This document shows, piece after piece, positions 43,685 to 55,596 of a stretch of 64,000 nt of DNA (its first letter is position 1; each line of letters begins with the position of its first letter). A program made the position numbers and the translations under genes. This DNA is from Siderastrea radians. Taxonomy: Eukaryota; Cnidaria; Anthozoa; Scleractinia; Rhizangiidae. The stretch covers positions 12,319,630-12,383,629 of the forward strand of contig OZ024898.1 of the NCBI GenBank assembly GCA_964017195.1, given 5' to 3'. The notes beneath the pieces are model-generated. The model saw only the letters and a program-made list of their open reading frames with translations, made no database searches and was not told the DNA's origin.

Positions 43685-43962
43685 TGCCTCCGTGTTCTCT
43701 GAAACTTCACATGTTAATTTCGATCCTGCCGGTTGTATTTCTTATTGTTATCTAGACTTTCTCCAAAGTCCTGCGTGCTTCCGAAAAAATCCTCTGAGCT
43801 CGACTTGTGTGCTAGTCTAGTTATTATCTTATTACGTGGGTTTCGTCGATGGCCAAAGCATATAATTTATTTGAACAAACAGAATTTCCAAGCATCGCTC
43901 TCCGACGTTCGATTTTGATCCATGCTTCTGGGAAGCCAAAGACCACAGAAACCTTCACCTTT

Positions 43963-44193
43963 TCAATCAATGTCGCCTTTTTTTTCAGTACAAGAGCTAA
44001 TGCTCGCCGCCGTTACTTCTTTTCTTCTCAAATGCGCTACTTGATCGTCCACTAGACTAAGCAATTGCAATGGAGACACAACAACACAGATGTGGCTTTG
44101 TTGTTTTTCTATATGGTCGATGACTAAAGGCAAAGCTTGAAATATCAGAGATTTTCCTAAGTCAGTCCGCAAATTACAGCCATGCTCCCTCAC
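43963..44193 (-). pseudogene. RecQ/SF2-like helicase N-terminal fragment, copy 1
   Basis: 76 codons on the - strand. Residues 10-15, TDLGKS, followed by LIFQALPLV are a Walker A (motif I) with Gly to Asp and Gly to Leu type changes. Residues 36-52, with VVVSPL...SLVDDQVAHL, match motif Ia of RecQ-like helicases (VVSPLxSLxxDQV). A two-codon insertion (LL) interrupts motif Ia. The DEAH box and everything beyond are missing. The frame starts inside the right half and runs toward the zinc-finger relic. Confidence 0.6.
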
Positions 44194-45383
44194 GCGTGAA
44201 CAGGATTTTTGAAAATTTGAACAGAGGTTTCAAGTTAACGCGTCAGTTTTGTAATTCTTCCCGAGATTCGGAATTCCCGTGAGAATTTTACCACATTTAC
44301 GGAAACAAAGAACTACAAAATATCACTTCATTTGAAATGTTACATATCCGAACAATATTAGGTTTCTTACTAGTATGCGTGTAGCGAAGTTATTTTTCCG
44401 TTAACTCGTGACTTTCAAAGTGTTTTCCAGAGGGATCTTCAACGTTTCATTCAAATCTCAGACGTAACAAAGAAACATTCAAATACTCACTCCAGTCTTG
44501 TGGATTACTGTTCACGCGTGACGGAGCACAGTGTAATGAAAATACCTTTCTCCCTTCAATTAACTTCGATATCGCTTACTTCTGATGCTAACTTAAAGCC
44601 GGTGAATTTTTTGGGCTACAAGATTCTCCATTTGCTACTTAGAGAACTCTGTCACTTAGCGAATAAAAGGAGCCAGGTGATTGGTGAACATTTCTGGCGA
44701 GAACCTCCTCAAGAAAATAAAAGCCGCACTGTGATTGGTTTCTTCCGAGAAAGGAATGAATGTCGGTTTGAAGCAGCCGCGTGGGGACGGGGAGCGTTGC
44801 GTGACTCTGGCCCGAGCGGCTGCCAAGGAGACTAGACATAAGGGAAACCTAACGAAAAATTCTAACATCAACAAATTTAACGCTCATTTGGAACTCACGT
44901 CTATGTCACATCTAAATCAAATAGCCGCCTGTTGGCAAAAATCAAAGTCACAGACGTAAAAGGAACACCGCCGTTCACAAAACATTAGAGCTAAATTGGT
45001 CATCACTTTGTTGGACCCGGTTGCTGGTTTATGCTTGCAGCTCCAAGCTTAAGCTCAGGTAAAAGGATCCCCAGAAGATCATCATGAGAAAAGCAATATT
45101 AAAACAGTTCGATTCTTCCGATTCTTCGCTTGCGAATGTGCTTGCACCTATGAACACAATATGTCAGCGTAATACACTGAATAAACTCACACTATGTCTT
45201 TATGGTTAATTAAAATAAGTATATGGTGTTAATTTCAGTCAGTTTTGGCTGAATTTGTCATGCAACAATTCTGTAGGATTACATGACAACTTTCACTGAA
45301 AATTTAATTTAGCTCATCTTTCTTTATAGTAAATAAAACAATACGGCACTATTTACTAACGGGATGTGATTATTTGCTAATAG

Positions 45384-45455
45384 GGATTTGGAAAACAACC
45401 AGCTGAAGGAACTGCCCAAAAGTGTTTTTGATAACAATGCTAACCTGAAAACCCT
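45384..45455 (+). CDS. LRR exon 4 (type D)
   Basis: A 72-base, phase 2-2 exon between GCTAATAG and GTAAGTAAAA, encoding DLENNQLKELPKSVFDNNAN and then LKTL. It differs from type B by a Gly to Ser change in LPKGVF, at a position conserved as Gly in most such LRRs. Exact copy at 55525. Confidence 0.85.
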
Positions 45456-47795
45456 GTAAGTAAAATTCTTTAATTGACAAAAACAACCAATCCTCTTTGC
45501 TGCGAGGTTAGGGGTGAGATTACAACATGATTTAATAGCGTGGGTCACATCAGGGGTCAACTTTAAACAATTTTATTATTTATTTATTTATATATTTTTG
45601 TTCTTTCACTGAACTCGCAAAAATGAAAAGTAAGTAGTTTAAATAATACTAACTTTACTAGAAGGGTAGATGTTCTATACATTTTTACGCTTGACTAAGC
45701 CTCTAAATATAGAAATCCATCGCACTTTAAATGAACAGAGACTATGTAGTACACTAGTGGCCTCCGTGCTCTCACCTACTACTACATATTTGCACGTTTC
45801 TTTTTTCTGTGGTTTAAGAGAAAAAGTTCAAGTTTACTTCTCCTGTGTTCGTTAAATTCAGCATAAAAATCTCCCATTTCGTTTTTGCGGAGTTGGGGAC
45901 GGTAGTGCAATGAGAGTGCTGACACCTTCTATCAGTGTGGCCCAGTTTAACTTAACTGAAAGTGATAGGCAAATAGACTAAGTATACACATGTTGGCCTA
46001 AGAAAAATGTTGAAAAACTAGATAAAAATGTTTTAAAAAGTTAAAAAATGCTCTTGAAAATACTGAACGCTTTTGATCATTAAAATTATCATCAGACATA
46101 AAAAACGTTCGGTTTTCTGAAATTTTTAAAATATTTTGATCTAATTTGTAAACATAGGGTAAGTATATTGCCAGAATATATCCTAGGCAATGTTGGCGTC
46201 TCCGGTGTTTACCGATCGGTAACAGTTCTATTTAGCACACTTTTACAGCAAGAGGTTTGCAAGCTTGACCGCGTTAACCGCAAGCTTGAAGCGAACTTGC
46301 GAAAAAGGACACTTTTAGTGTTACAATTAAGTATCAGGCCTACCGTTGAAGATCAAATCTCCGAATGTGTTGGAAGCAGTTCAAGAAGCTGAGAAATATA
46401 AGCTAACATCTACTGTATAAGTAGATGCTTATGAAGAAAATGTCGAATTTTCGCTTTTTTGAGAATTAATAAAATTCTCTCTTACAGGTATTGCTAATAT
46501 GTTGTCTACAGGTCAAACTTACTACTACGAATTGATTCTGAATTTTTTACTGTGGGTTATACGGTCAGTTTTGGAGTAGATTGGGGTAAAAAAAAGTCGA
46601 TTTGCGATTTTTTTGCGACCTCCTTGGTGAGCAAAGCTGAGCATGCGTGCAACTCAAGCGCGCTCTGAAATAAGGCAATATGGCGTGTGCGATAAACATA
46701 AGTATTTTTACAACAACTACTCGAGGTTTTTGTCAAACTTTTTTGCAATTTGCGATTTTTTTGCATAAAAAACGTTCGGTTTTCTGAAATTTTTAAAATA
46801 TTTTGATCTAATTTGTAGACATAGGGTAAGTATATTGACAGAATATATCCTAGGCAATGTTGGTGTCTCCTGTGTTTACCGATTGGTAACAGTTCTATTT
46901 AGCACACTTTTATAACAGGAGGTTTGCAATAGTTTTATTTTGACCTTGCTCCTTCGCTAAAAGAAGTAATTATTAACCGCAAGCTTGAAGCTAACTTGCG
47001 GAAAAAGACACTTCCAGTGTTACTGAATTAAGTATCAGGCCTACCGTTGAAGTTCAAATCTCCGAATGTGTTGTAAGCAGTTCAAGAAGCTCAGAAATAT
47101 AAGCTAACATCTACTGTATAAGTAGATGCTAATGAAGAAAATGTCGAATTTTCGCTTTTTTGAGAATTAATAAAATTCTCTCTTACAGGTATTGCTAATA
47201 TGTTGTCTACAGGTCAAACTTACTACTACGAATTGATTCTGAATTTTTTACTGTGGGTTATACGGTCAGTTTTGGAGTAGATTGGGGTAAAAAAAGTCGA
47301 TTTGCGATTTTTTTGCGACCTCCTTGGTGAGCAAAGCTGAGCATGCGTGCAACTTAAGCGCGCGCTGAAATAAGGCAATAAGGCGTGTGCGATAAACATA
47401 AGTATTTTTACAACAACTGCTCGAGGTTTTTGTCAAGGTTTAACAGATATTTTATACCGGTAGCGCTCACCAAATTCGTCAAGGCTTCGTCCGTTCATGA
47501 TAAAGAATGTTAATAGTACGCCACGAGCGATTTCTAAAAGCCAGATTTCAGAGGTGTTTTCAGCTTTTTCTCAATGATGGCGTCAAGTATTGCACGCGCG
47601 AAAAAAATGGCGTCAGAGAGAATTTCTCAGCGCGCGCAATTGTCTCTCAGAAAAACTGTAGTAAGCCACCTTAACTACTTTGTGTTCGTTACCTCGCTGT
47701 GCAGACCTGTTTTTAATCAGGATTCTACGCCCAGCGTTCTCGGGAGTTTGTTAAATGTTGGACGGTCGTTTGTCGCCTTTCTAATAGACCATGCT

Positions 47796-47796
47796 T

Positions 47797-47835
<39 letters not shown>
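47796..47835. repeat. TTTA microsatellite (copy 1 of a variable locus)
   Basis: Almost pure TTTA units after ATAGACCATGC. Each LRR-related unit carries such a tract (20615, 31605, 35090, 37640, 42830, 52977, 57936 and others). Length differs between otherwise identical duplicates. Confidence 0.9.
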
Positions 47836-48625
47836 TGTATCTATCTATCTGTCTATCTACTCATTTACTCGTTTTTTCTTATTTATTCATATATATATTT
47901 TTTATTACTTTTATTCAAATGTTTCTTTATCCTATAGCCACTCAACGCATATGACATGATAATGCATACAAAAACGTTTTGTTATTAAATTTACCTTTAA
48001 AAAATGCATAAATGAGATCACAAGTACAAAAAGCTTTTAATCAGCTATTACTGGACAAATTTTTAAATACGACTTTTCAAGACATAAGGGAACCTAAAGA
48101 AATTCTAACTCAACTTATTTAACGCTCATTTCGAACTCACCTCTATGTCACATCTAAATCAAATAGCCGCCTGTTGGCAAAAATCAAAGTCACAGACGTA
48201 AAAGGAACACCGCAGTTCACAAAACATTAGAGCTAAATTGGTCATCACTTTGTTAGACCCGGTTGCTGGTTTATGCTTGCAGCTCCAAGCTTAAGCTCAG
48301 GTAAAAGGATCCCCAGAAGATCATCATGAGAAAAGCAATATTAAAATAGTTCGATTCTTCCGATTCTTCGCTTGCGAATGTGCTTGCACCTATGAACACA
48401 ATATGTCAGCGTAATACACTGAATAAACTCACACTATGTCTTTATCGTTAATTAAAATAAGTATATGGTGTTAAATTCAGTCATTTTTGGCTGAATTTGT
48501 CATGCAACAATTCTGTAGGATTACATGACAACTTTCACTGAACATTTAATTTAGCTAGTCTTTCTTTATAGTAAATAAAACAATACGGCACTATTTACTA
48601 ACGGGATGTGATTATTTGCTAATAG

Positions 48626-48697
48626 GGATTTGGAAAACAACCAGCTGAAGGAACTGCCCAAAGGTGTTTTTGATAACAATGCTAACCTGAAAACCCT
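48626..48697 (+). CDS. LRR exon 5 (type B, copy)
   Basis: Same sequence, splice sites and phase as exon 2; it lies 10,148 bases from it. Within the near-identical duplication it is the last exon of copy 1 and pairs with 58791. Confidence 0.83.
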
Positions 48698-50021
48698 GTA
48701 AGTGAAATTCTTTAATTGACAAAAACAACTAATCCTCTTTGCTGCGAGGTTATGGATGAGATTACAACATAATTTAATAGCGTGGGTCACATACATCAAC
48801 TTTAAACAATTTTATTTATCTATTTATTTATTTATTTATTTATTTTTGTTCTTTCACTCATCTCGCAAAAATAAAAAGCAAGCAATTTAAATAGTACTAA
48901 CTTTACTAGAAGGGTAGATGTTCTACACATTTTTCCGCTTGACTAAGCCTCTAAAAATAGAAATCCATCGCACTTCAAATGAACAGAGACTATGTAGTAC
49001 ACGAGTGGCCTGCCTGCTCTCACCTACTACTACATATTTGCGCGTTTCTTTTTTCTGTGGTTTAAGAGAAAAAGTTCAAATTTACTTCTCCAGTGTTCGT
49101 TAAATTCAGCATAAAAATCTCACATTTCGTTTTTGCGGAGTTAGGGACGTTAGTGCGGTGAGAGTGCTGACACCTTCTATCAGTGTGGCCCAGTTTAACT
49201 CAACTGAAAGTGATAGGGAGATAGACTAAGTATACACATGTTCGCCTAAGATTAATGTTGAAAAACTAGGTAAAAATGTTTTAAAAAGTTAAAAAATACT
49301 CTTGAAAATACTGAACGTTTTTGATCATTAAAATTTATAATCAGACACAAAAAACGTACGGTATTCTTAAATTTTTAAAATATTTTGATCTAATTTGTAA
49401 ACATAGGGTAAGTATAGTGACAGAATATATCCTAGGCAATGTTGGCGTCTCTTGTGTTTACCGATCGGCAACAGTTCTATTTAACACACTTTTACAGCAA
49501 GAGGTTTGCAATAGTTTTATTTTGACCTTGCTCCTAGCTAAAAGAACTAATTATTAACCGCAAGCTTGAAGCGAACTTGCGAAAAAGGACACTTTTAGTG
49601 TTACAATTAAGTATCAGGCCTACCGTTGAAGATCAAATCTCCGAATGTGTTGGAAGCAGTTCAAGAAGCTGAGAAATATAAGCTAACATCTACTGTATAA
49701 GTAGATGCTTATGAAGAAAATGTTGAATTTTCGCTTTTTTGAGAATTAATAAAATTCTTTCTTAGAGATTTTGCTCATATTTTGTCTACAGGTGAAACTT
49801 ACTACTATGAATTGATTCTGAATTTTTTACTGTGGGTTATACGGTCAGTTTTGGAGTAGATTGGGGTAAAAAAAGTCGATTTGCGATTTTTTTGCGACCT
49901 CCTTGGTGAGCAAAGCTGAGCATGCGTGTAACTTAAGCGCGCGCTGAAATAAAGCAATATGGCGCGTACGATAAACATAAGAATTTTTACAACAACCTCT
50001 CGAGGTTCCTGTCAAGGTTTA

Positions 50022-51211
50022 CAGTGAAACCCATTCAACCATGAACGCCTAAAATTATTTCTGGAATGTTTATTGTTCTGCGACCAATCAGATTCGAGAC
50101 GTAACCGCAACAAACCGCAAAAAGTAATTAGCTGAAAGGTTTCGATCACGAAACGAGTCGGTGGCTTTTGTGTCCACGATAAATTCTCAGTTTCACCGCC
50201 GATTAACGAACATTCTGAATTTTTTTTCTACTTCAGAGTTTATGCATAAGCAAAGAATAACTATAAACGATATTTTACTGAAAAGAGATAAATAATCGAA
50301 CAGACACGGCTAGACAGCGCATCTGGGAGCAGAATAATTGTATTCAGTTTTTCATTTTTTAAAGAACGGCCTCTCCGGTGTTGTCAGTTATAATCATTTG
50401 TAGGTTTCAGCCTTTTCCCTGTTTGACCAAAACAGTTTACAGAATAAACTTTGCAAAAGTTTCCCTTTACCCTCCTTTGGTGTGGAGAACAGTGCGTCAA
50501 GCTCATTCACGGCAAAACTCTTCCGTCCAAGATGTCTCGCAAGCTGTTAGCTGAACATTTTAAGTTATGGACATGAAACAACGAGCTGGATTTTTCTTCC
50601 ACGATTCTCAATTTTTTTATACCCTTTGGAAATACTGAAGTTGTTATTCTTTTCTATTTCAGATAGCTTCTGTATGAGCGAAGGATAGACGGCACAAGTG
50701 AACAAATGTCCAGTTCTAGTAGAAGCAATTCGCGCGTTTAGTATATTTTTAAACTTGCATAAACATCCCATTTATCACTTCTTTGGTTTTGCCTCAAAAC
50801 GTGCTTGTTTTTGGCCGTCATTTGATGTTTTCGATTCCGTCGGTCCAAAGTAACACAACTACCGAACTGAGACCTAAATAGCCAATCAAAAGCGAATGTA
50901 ATTTTTCAAAATTTTTGCAACGGTACGCAAGTTGCACGCATGTTTGTATCTGCAACGGCAGGCGTGTTTGTGTTTGCTGTGAAAACTCGGGTCTAACAGA
51001 AACTACAGTAATTATTGCTCTACTGCAATAATCGGCGGTGAAACTGAGAATTTATTGTGGACGCAAAAGCCACCAACTCGATTTGTGATCGAGACCTCTC
51101 AGCTAATTACTCTTGCGGTTTGTTGCGGTTACGTCTCGAATCTGATAGGTCACAGAACAATAAACATTCCAGAAATAATTGTAGGCGTTCATGGTTTAAC
51201 GGGTTTCACTG
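50022..51211. mobile_element. Tc1/mariner-type element, copy 2
   Basis: Same element carried along in duplication copy 2, with the same TA flanks. It is not an independent insertion. Confidence 0.9.
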
Positions 51212-52356
51212 TAACAGATATTTCATACCGGTAGCGCTCACCAACTTTGTCAAGGCTTCGTCCATTCATGATAAAGAATGTTAATAGTACGCCACGAGGG
51301 ATTTCTACAAGCCAGATTTCAGAGGTGTTTTCAGCTTTTTCTCGATAAACGAACTCGGTGACCCCACTTTTTTATTCCGTTTATTTAAGGAAAATACGAC
51401 TTTACATGATATATTCAAATTTGAAGCAGTTTTCATTATTCAATTTTGAAATATTCCGGTTGATTCACTATTACAGTCCGATTTTAGGCTTTTCACTGGA
51501 ACCGTACAGACGCTCCATTTGCCTATTATTTCAAATTAGTTTCACTGTTATGGCAATTTTAAGACGTTTTGCTGTAACATTGTACTTCTATCATAAGAAT
51601 AATGCTTATATTTCATTGTCAGTTATAGCTTTGTTGAAGTAATGGGTGTCTCTAGTACAAGGATAGGTTTTTTTAATATTGCTGTCTAAGGATAGCAAAG
51701 TACCTATGTACTACAGCCCCGTAGCGTGAAATCAGACGCGGTGACCCCCACTTTTTATTCTATTTTTTTAATGTACTAGGTCTAATTAGTAACTCTGCAA
51801 AGTTTCAACAAATTCTCATTACAACTTCTTTTTCGATGGAATCACCTTAACTACTTTGTGTTCGTTACCTCGCTGTGCGGACCTGTTTTTAATCAGGATT
51901 CTACGCCCGGCGTTCTCGGGAGTTTGTTCAATGTTGGATGGTCGTTTGACGCCTTTCTTATAGACCAGGCTTTTAGTTATTTATTTATTTATTACTCTAT
52001 CAATCTTTCTGTCTATTCATTTATTTGTTTTTTGTTCATTCATTTATTTATTTTGCATTACTTTTATTGAAGTGTTTCTTTATGCTATAACCACGCAACA
52101 TATATGACATGATACTGTATACAAAAAAGTTTTTATTAAATTTATGAAAAACAAAATGCATAAATGAGATCACAAGTACAAAAAGCCTTTAATCAGCTAT
52201 AACTGGACACTTTTTTAAATACGACTTTTCAAGACGTGTGGGAAACCTAAAGAAATTCTTACTCAACATATATAACGCTCATTTCGAACTCATTTCAAAT
52301 GATCAGCTACAGTTACATTTTAGTTATAACGTTTTCTTTTGTAATTTCTTTTTTAG

Positions 52357-52428
52357 GGACTTGTCCGATAACAAAGTTGACCACTTGCCTGCTGGAATTT
52401 TCAATAATAACACCAAGCTGGAAAGGCT
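52357..52428 (+). CDS. LRR exon 6 (type C, copy)
   Basis: Identical to exon 3, 10,145 bases downstream, with the same acceptor and donor. Part of duplication copy 2. Confidence 0.82.
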
Positions 52429-52977
52429 GTAAGGACGATTCGTCCTTCGTGTAGATATCTTAAATTGTTAAGCACGTAGTCTGCACCAGTAACGAAAATG
52501 CCTCCCGTCCTCTTTCTGAAATCAGCATAAAAAGTCTCGTCGTTTATTGTTCTCCGGGGATGGTGGTGTGGGTATAGCTCTGACACCCTCATCAGTGTGA
52601 CCGGTTTTCACACTCAGACGTTCAAGCAAAGTCGCACCCCCACCGTGGTACAAGTGGTGATGGATGGAATACCCCCTGGGTTTTTGCTATGTCACAACAT
52701 TTCGAAAGGATTTCATCTTTAGTAGAAAGCCTATGATTGGCTCTAATCTGATTCTATGACTGGTTTTATCACCTCACCCTGTATATATTAAGTCAATTTG
52801 AATTTTATTTTTCTCACTTGACAAAAGTTTGACGAAAAAGTCGACTAACAACTTAACTGCTTTGCGTTGGTTACCTAGCTGTGCGAACCTGCTTTTAATC
52901 AGGATTCTACACCCGGCGTTCTCGGGAGTTTGTTCAATGTTGGACGGTCGTTTGCCCCTTTCTTATAGACCATGCTT

Positions 52978-53008
<31 letters not shown>

Positions 53009-53473
53009 TCTATTTATTTATTTATGTATTTATTTATCTATCTATGTATCTGTCGTATTCATTTATTTGTTTTTTCGTAATTATTCATATATTTATGTTT
53101 CATTACTTTTGTTTAAATGTTTCTTTATCCTATAGCCACTCAACGTATATGACATGATAATGCATACAAAAACGTTTTGTTATTAAATTTACCATTAAAA
53201 AAATGCATAGATGAGATCACAAGTACAAAAAGCTTTTAATCAGCTATAACTGGACAAATTTTTAAATACGACTTTTCAAGACGTAAGGTCAGAACGCTCC
53301 CCTTCCCCACGCGGCTGCTTCAAACCGACAGACATTCCTTTCCCATTGTTTGCGATATTTTTACTTGGACCAATCATCATCTTGCTATGGTATACACTGC
53401 ACCAATCACAGCATAGTTTGGCGTCTTGATGTTTTCTTTCGCGGAAAAAACCCTTAGCGGCTTTCAACGTGTC

Positions 53474-53825
53474 ATGGAAGGAACTACAAAGAAAATCGCG
53501 GAAAGCATTAAGTGTTATATTTGTTCATTCATTTCTCTAAATAAAAATAAGGTTTATATATTTGAAAAAAACGTCCGCTGATTTAGCTGGGTTCATTCGA
53601 TTGTCACTGGAAATCGACGTAAATAAATACTCTGAGGACAGCAAATTGTTTGTTTGTCGAGAGTGTTTTCAGCAGTTGACGAAGTACGAAAGGGCAGCGA
53701 AGAAACTTTAAGAAATCAAACAAGAACATCTCAGTACCTGTAGAAATAGGGAGCAGCTGAGAGAGAAGAGACTCGCAAGGGAAGAACGATCCAGAGACGA
53801 ACAACATTGGAGATGTGCCAGTTAG
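53474..53825 (+). pseudogene. ZAD-like zinc-binding relic, copy 2
   Basis: Duplicate of 43333-43684 with the same stop and frame change; no independent evidence. Confidence 0.5.
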
Positions 53826-54103
53826 TGCCTCCGTGTTCTCTGAAACTTCACATGTTAATTTCGATCCTGCCGGTTGTATTTCTTATTGTTATCTAGACTT
53901 TCTCCAAAGTCCTGCGTGCTTCCGAAAAAATCCTCTGAGCTCGACTTGTGTGCTAGTCTAGTTATTATCTTATTACGTGGGTTTCGTCGATGGCCAAAGC
54001 ATATAATTTATTTGAACAAACAGAATTTCCAAGCATCGCTCTCCGACGTTCGATTTTGATCCATGCTTCTGGGAAGCCAAAGACCACAGAAACCTTCACC
54101 TTT

Positions 54104-54334
54104 TCAATCAATGTCGCCTTTTTTTTCAGTACAAGAGCTAATGCTCGCCGCCGTTACTTCTTTTCTTCTCAAATGCGCTACTTGATCGTCCACTAGACTA
54201 AGCAATTGCAATGGAGACACAACAACACAGATGTGGCTTTGTTGTTTTTCTATATGGTCGATGACTAAAGGCAAAGCTTGAAATATCAGAGATTTTCCTA
54301 AGTCAGTCCGCAAATTACAGCCATGCTCCCTCAC
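54104..54334 (-). pseudogene. RecQ/SF2-like helicase fragment, copy 2
   Basis: Duplicate of 43963-44193 with identical residues, including the altered Walker A. Confidence 0.6.
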
Positions 54335-55524
54335 GCGTGAACAGGATTTTTGAAAATTTGAACAGAGGTTTCAAGTTAACGCGTCAGTTTTGTAATTCTT
54401 CCCGAGATTCGGAATTCCCGTGAGAATTTTACCACATTTACGGAAACAAAGAACTACAAAATATCACTTCATTTGAAATGTTACATATCCGAACAATATT
54501 AGGTTTCTTACTAGTATGCGTGTAGCGAAGTTATTTTTCCGTTAACTCGTGACTTTCAAAGTGTTTTCCAGAGGGATCTTCAACGTTTCATTCAAATCTC
54601 AGACGTAACAAAGAAACATTCAAATACTCACTCCAGTCTTGTGGATTACTGTTCACGCGTGACGGAGCACAGTGTAATGAAAATACCTTTCTCCCTTCAA
54701 TTAACTTCGATATCGCTTACTTCTGATGCTAACTTAAAGCCGGTGAATTTTTTGGGCTACAAGATTCTCCATTTGCTACTTAGAGAACTCTGTCACTTAG
54801 CGAATAAAAGGAGCCAGGTGATTGGTGAACATTTCTGGCGAGAACCTCCTCAAGAAAATAAAAGCCGCACTGTGATTGGTTTCTTCCGAGAAAGGAATGA
54901 ATGTCGGTTTGAAGCAGCCGCGTGGGGACGGGGAGCGTTGCGTGACTCTGGCCCGAGCGGCTGCCAAGGAGACTAGACATAAGGGAAACCTAACGAAAAA
55001 TTCTAACATCAACAAATTTAACGCTCATTTGGAACTCACGTCTATGTCACATCTAAATCAAATAGCCGCCTGTTGGCAAAAATCAAAGTCACAGACGTAA
55101 AAGGAACACCGCCGTTCACAAAACATTAGAGCTAAATTGGTCATCACTTTGTTGGACCCGGTTGCTGGTTTATGCTTGCAGCTCCAAGCTTAAGCTCAGG
55201 TAAAAGGATCCCCAGAAGATCATCATGAGAAAAGCAATATTAAAACAGTTCGATTCTTCCGATTCTTCGCTTGCGAATGTGCTTGCACCTATGAACACAA
55301 TATGTCAGCGTAATACACTGAATAAACTCACACTATGTCTTTATGGTTAATTAAAATAAGTATATGGTGTTAATTTCAGTCAGTTTTGGCTGAATTTGTC
55401 ATGCAACAATTCTGTAGGATTACATGACAACTTTCACTGAAAATTTAATTTAGCTCATCTTTCTTTATAGTAAATAAAACAATACGGCACTATTTACTAA
55501 CGGGATGTGATTATTTGCTAATAG

Positions 55525-55596
55525 GGATTTGGAAAACAACCAGCTGAAGGAACTGCCCAAAAGTGTTTTTGATAACAATGCTAACCTGAAAACCCT
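55525..55596 (+). CDS. LRR exon 7 (type D, copy)
   Basis: Identical to exon 4, including the Ser in LPKSVF, 10,141 bases downstream. Part of duplication copy 2. Confidence 0.82.

Larger units (their letters stand above)
43148..44834. mobile_element. Helicase/zinc-finger DNA transposon remnant, copy 1 (1,687 bp)
   Basis: Inverted ends share AACGCTCCCC(T/G)TCCCCAC, then GCGGCTGCTTCAAACCGAC; the right end extends about 30 bases further (to GGAGACTA) than the left. Flanks GACGTAAGG (left) and GACATAAGG (right) look like a 9-base, or 8 plus 1, target duplication, and other units have the single site GACGTAAGGGAACC. Inside are a zinc-finger-like relic on + and a helicase N-terminal relic on -, pointing at each other. 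The class is uncertain: an 8-9 base duplication fits hAT or P, while helicase-carrying elements are known in the Academ group. Confidence 0.65.
39340..49484 (+). repeat. 10.15 kb tandem duplication, copy 1
   Basis: From about 39340 (after CACACTTTTACAGCAAGAGG) the sequence matches 49485 onward with a constant offset of 10,145, later 10,141, with almost no differences. It contains LRR exons C, D and B, the Tc1-type element and the helicase transposon. Left of 39340 the homology to 47.4-49.48 kb continues but is clearly less perfect, which places the boundary. Confidence 0.85.
53289..54975. mobile_element. Helicase/zinc-finger DNA transposon remnant, copy 2
   Basis: Same length and content as 43148-44834, carried in duplication copy 2. 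Confidence 0.65.

Noticed and set aside
43874..44055. Small + frames in the helicase transposon
   Set aside because: Antisense shadows of the helicase fragment on the - strand.
44500..44835. 111-residue frame with ELCHLANKRSQVIGEHFWRE
   Set aside because: It overlaps the terminal inverted repeat of the helicase transposon and is probably a promoter/TIR region, not coding.
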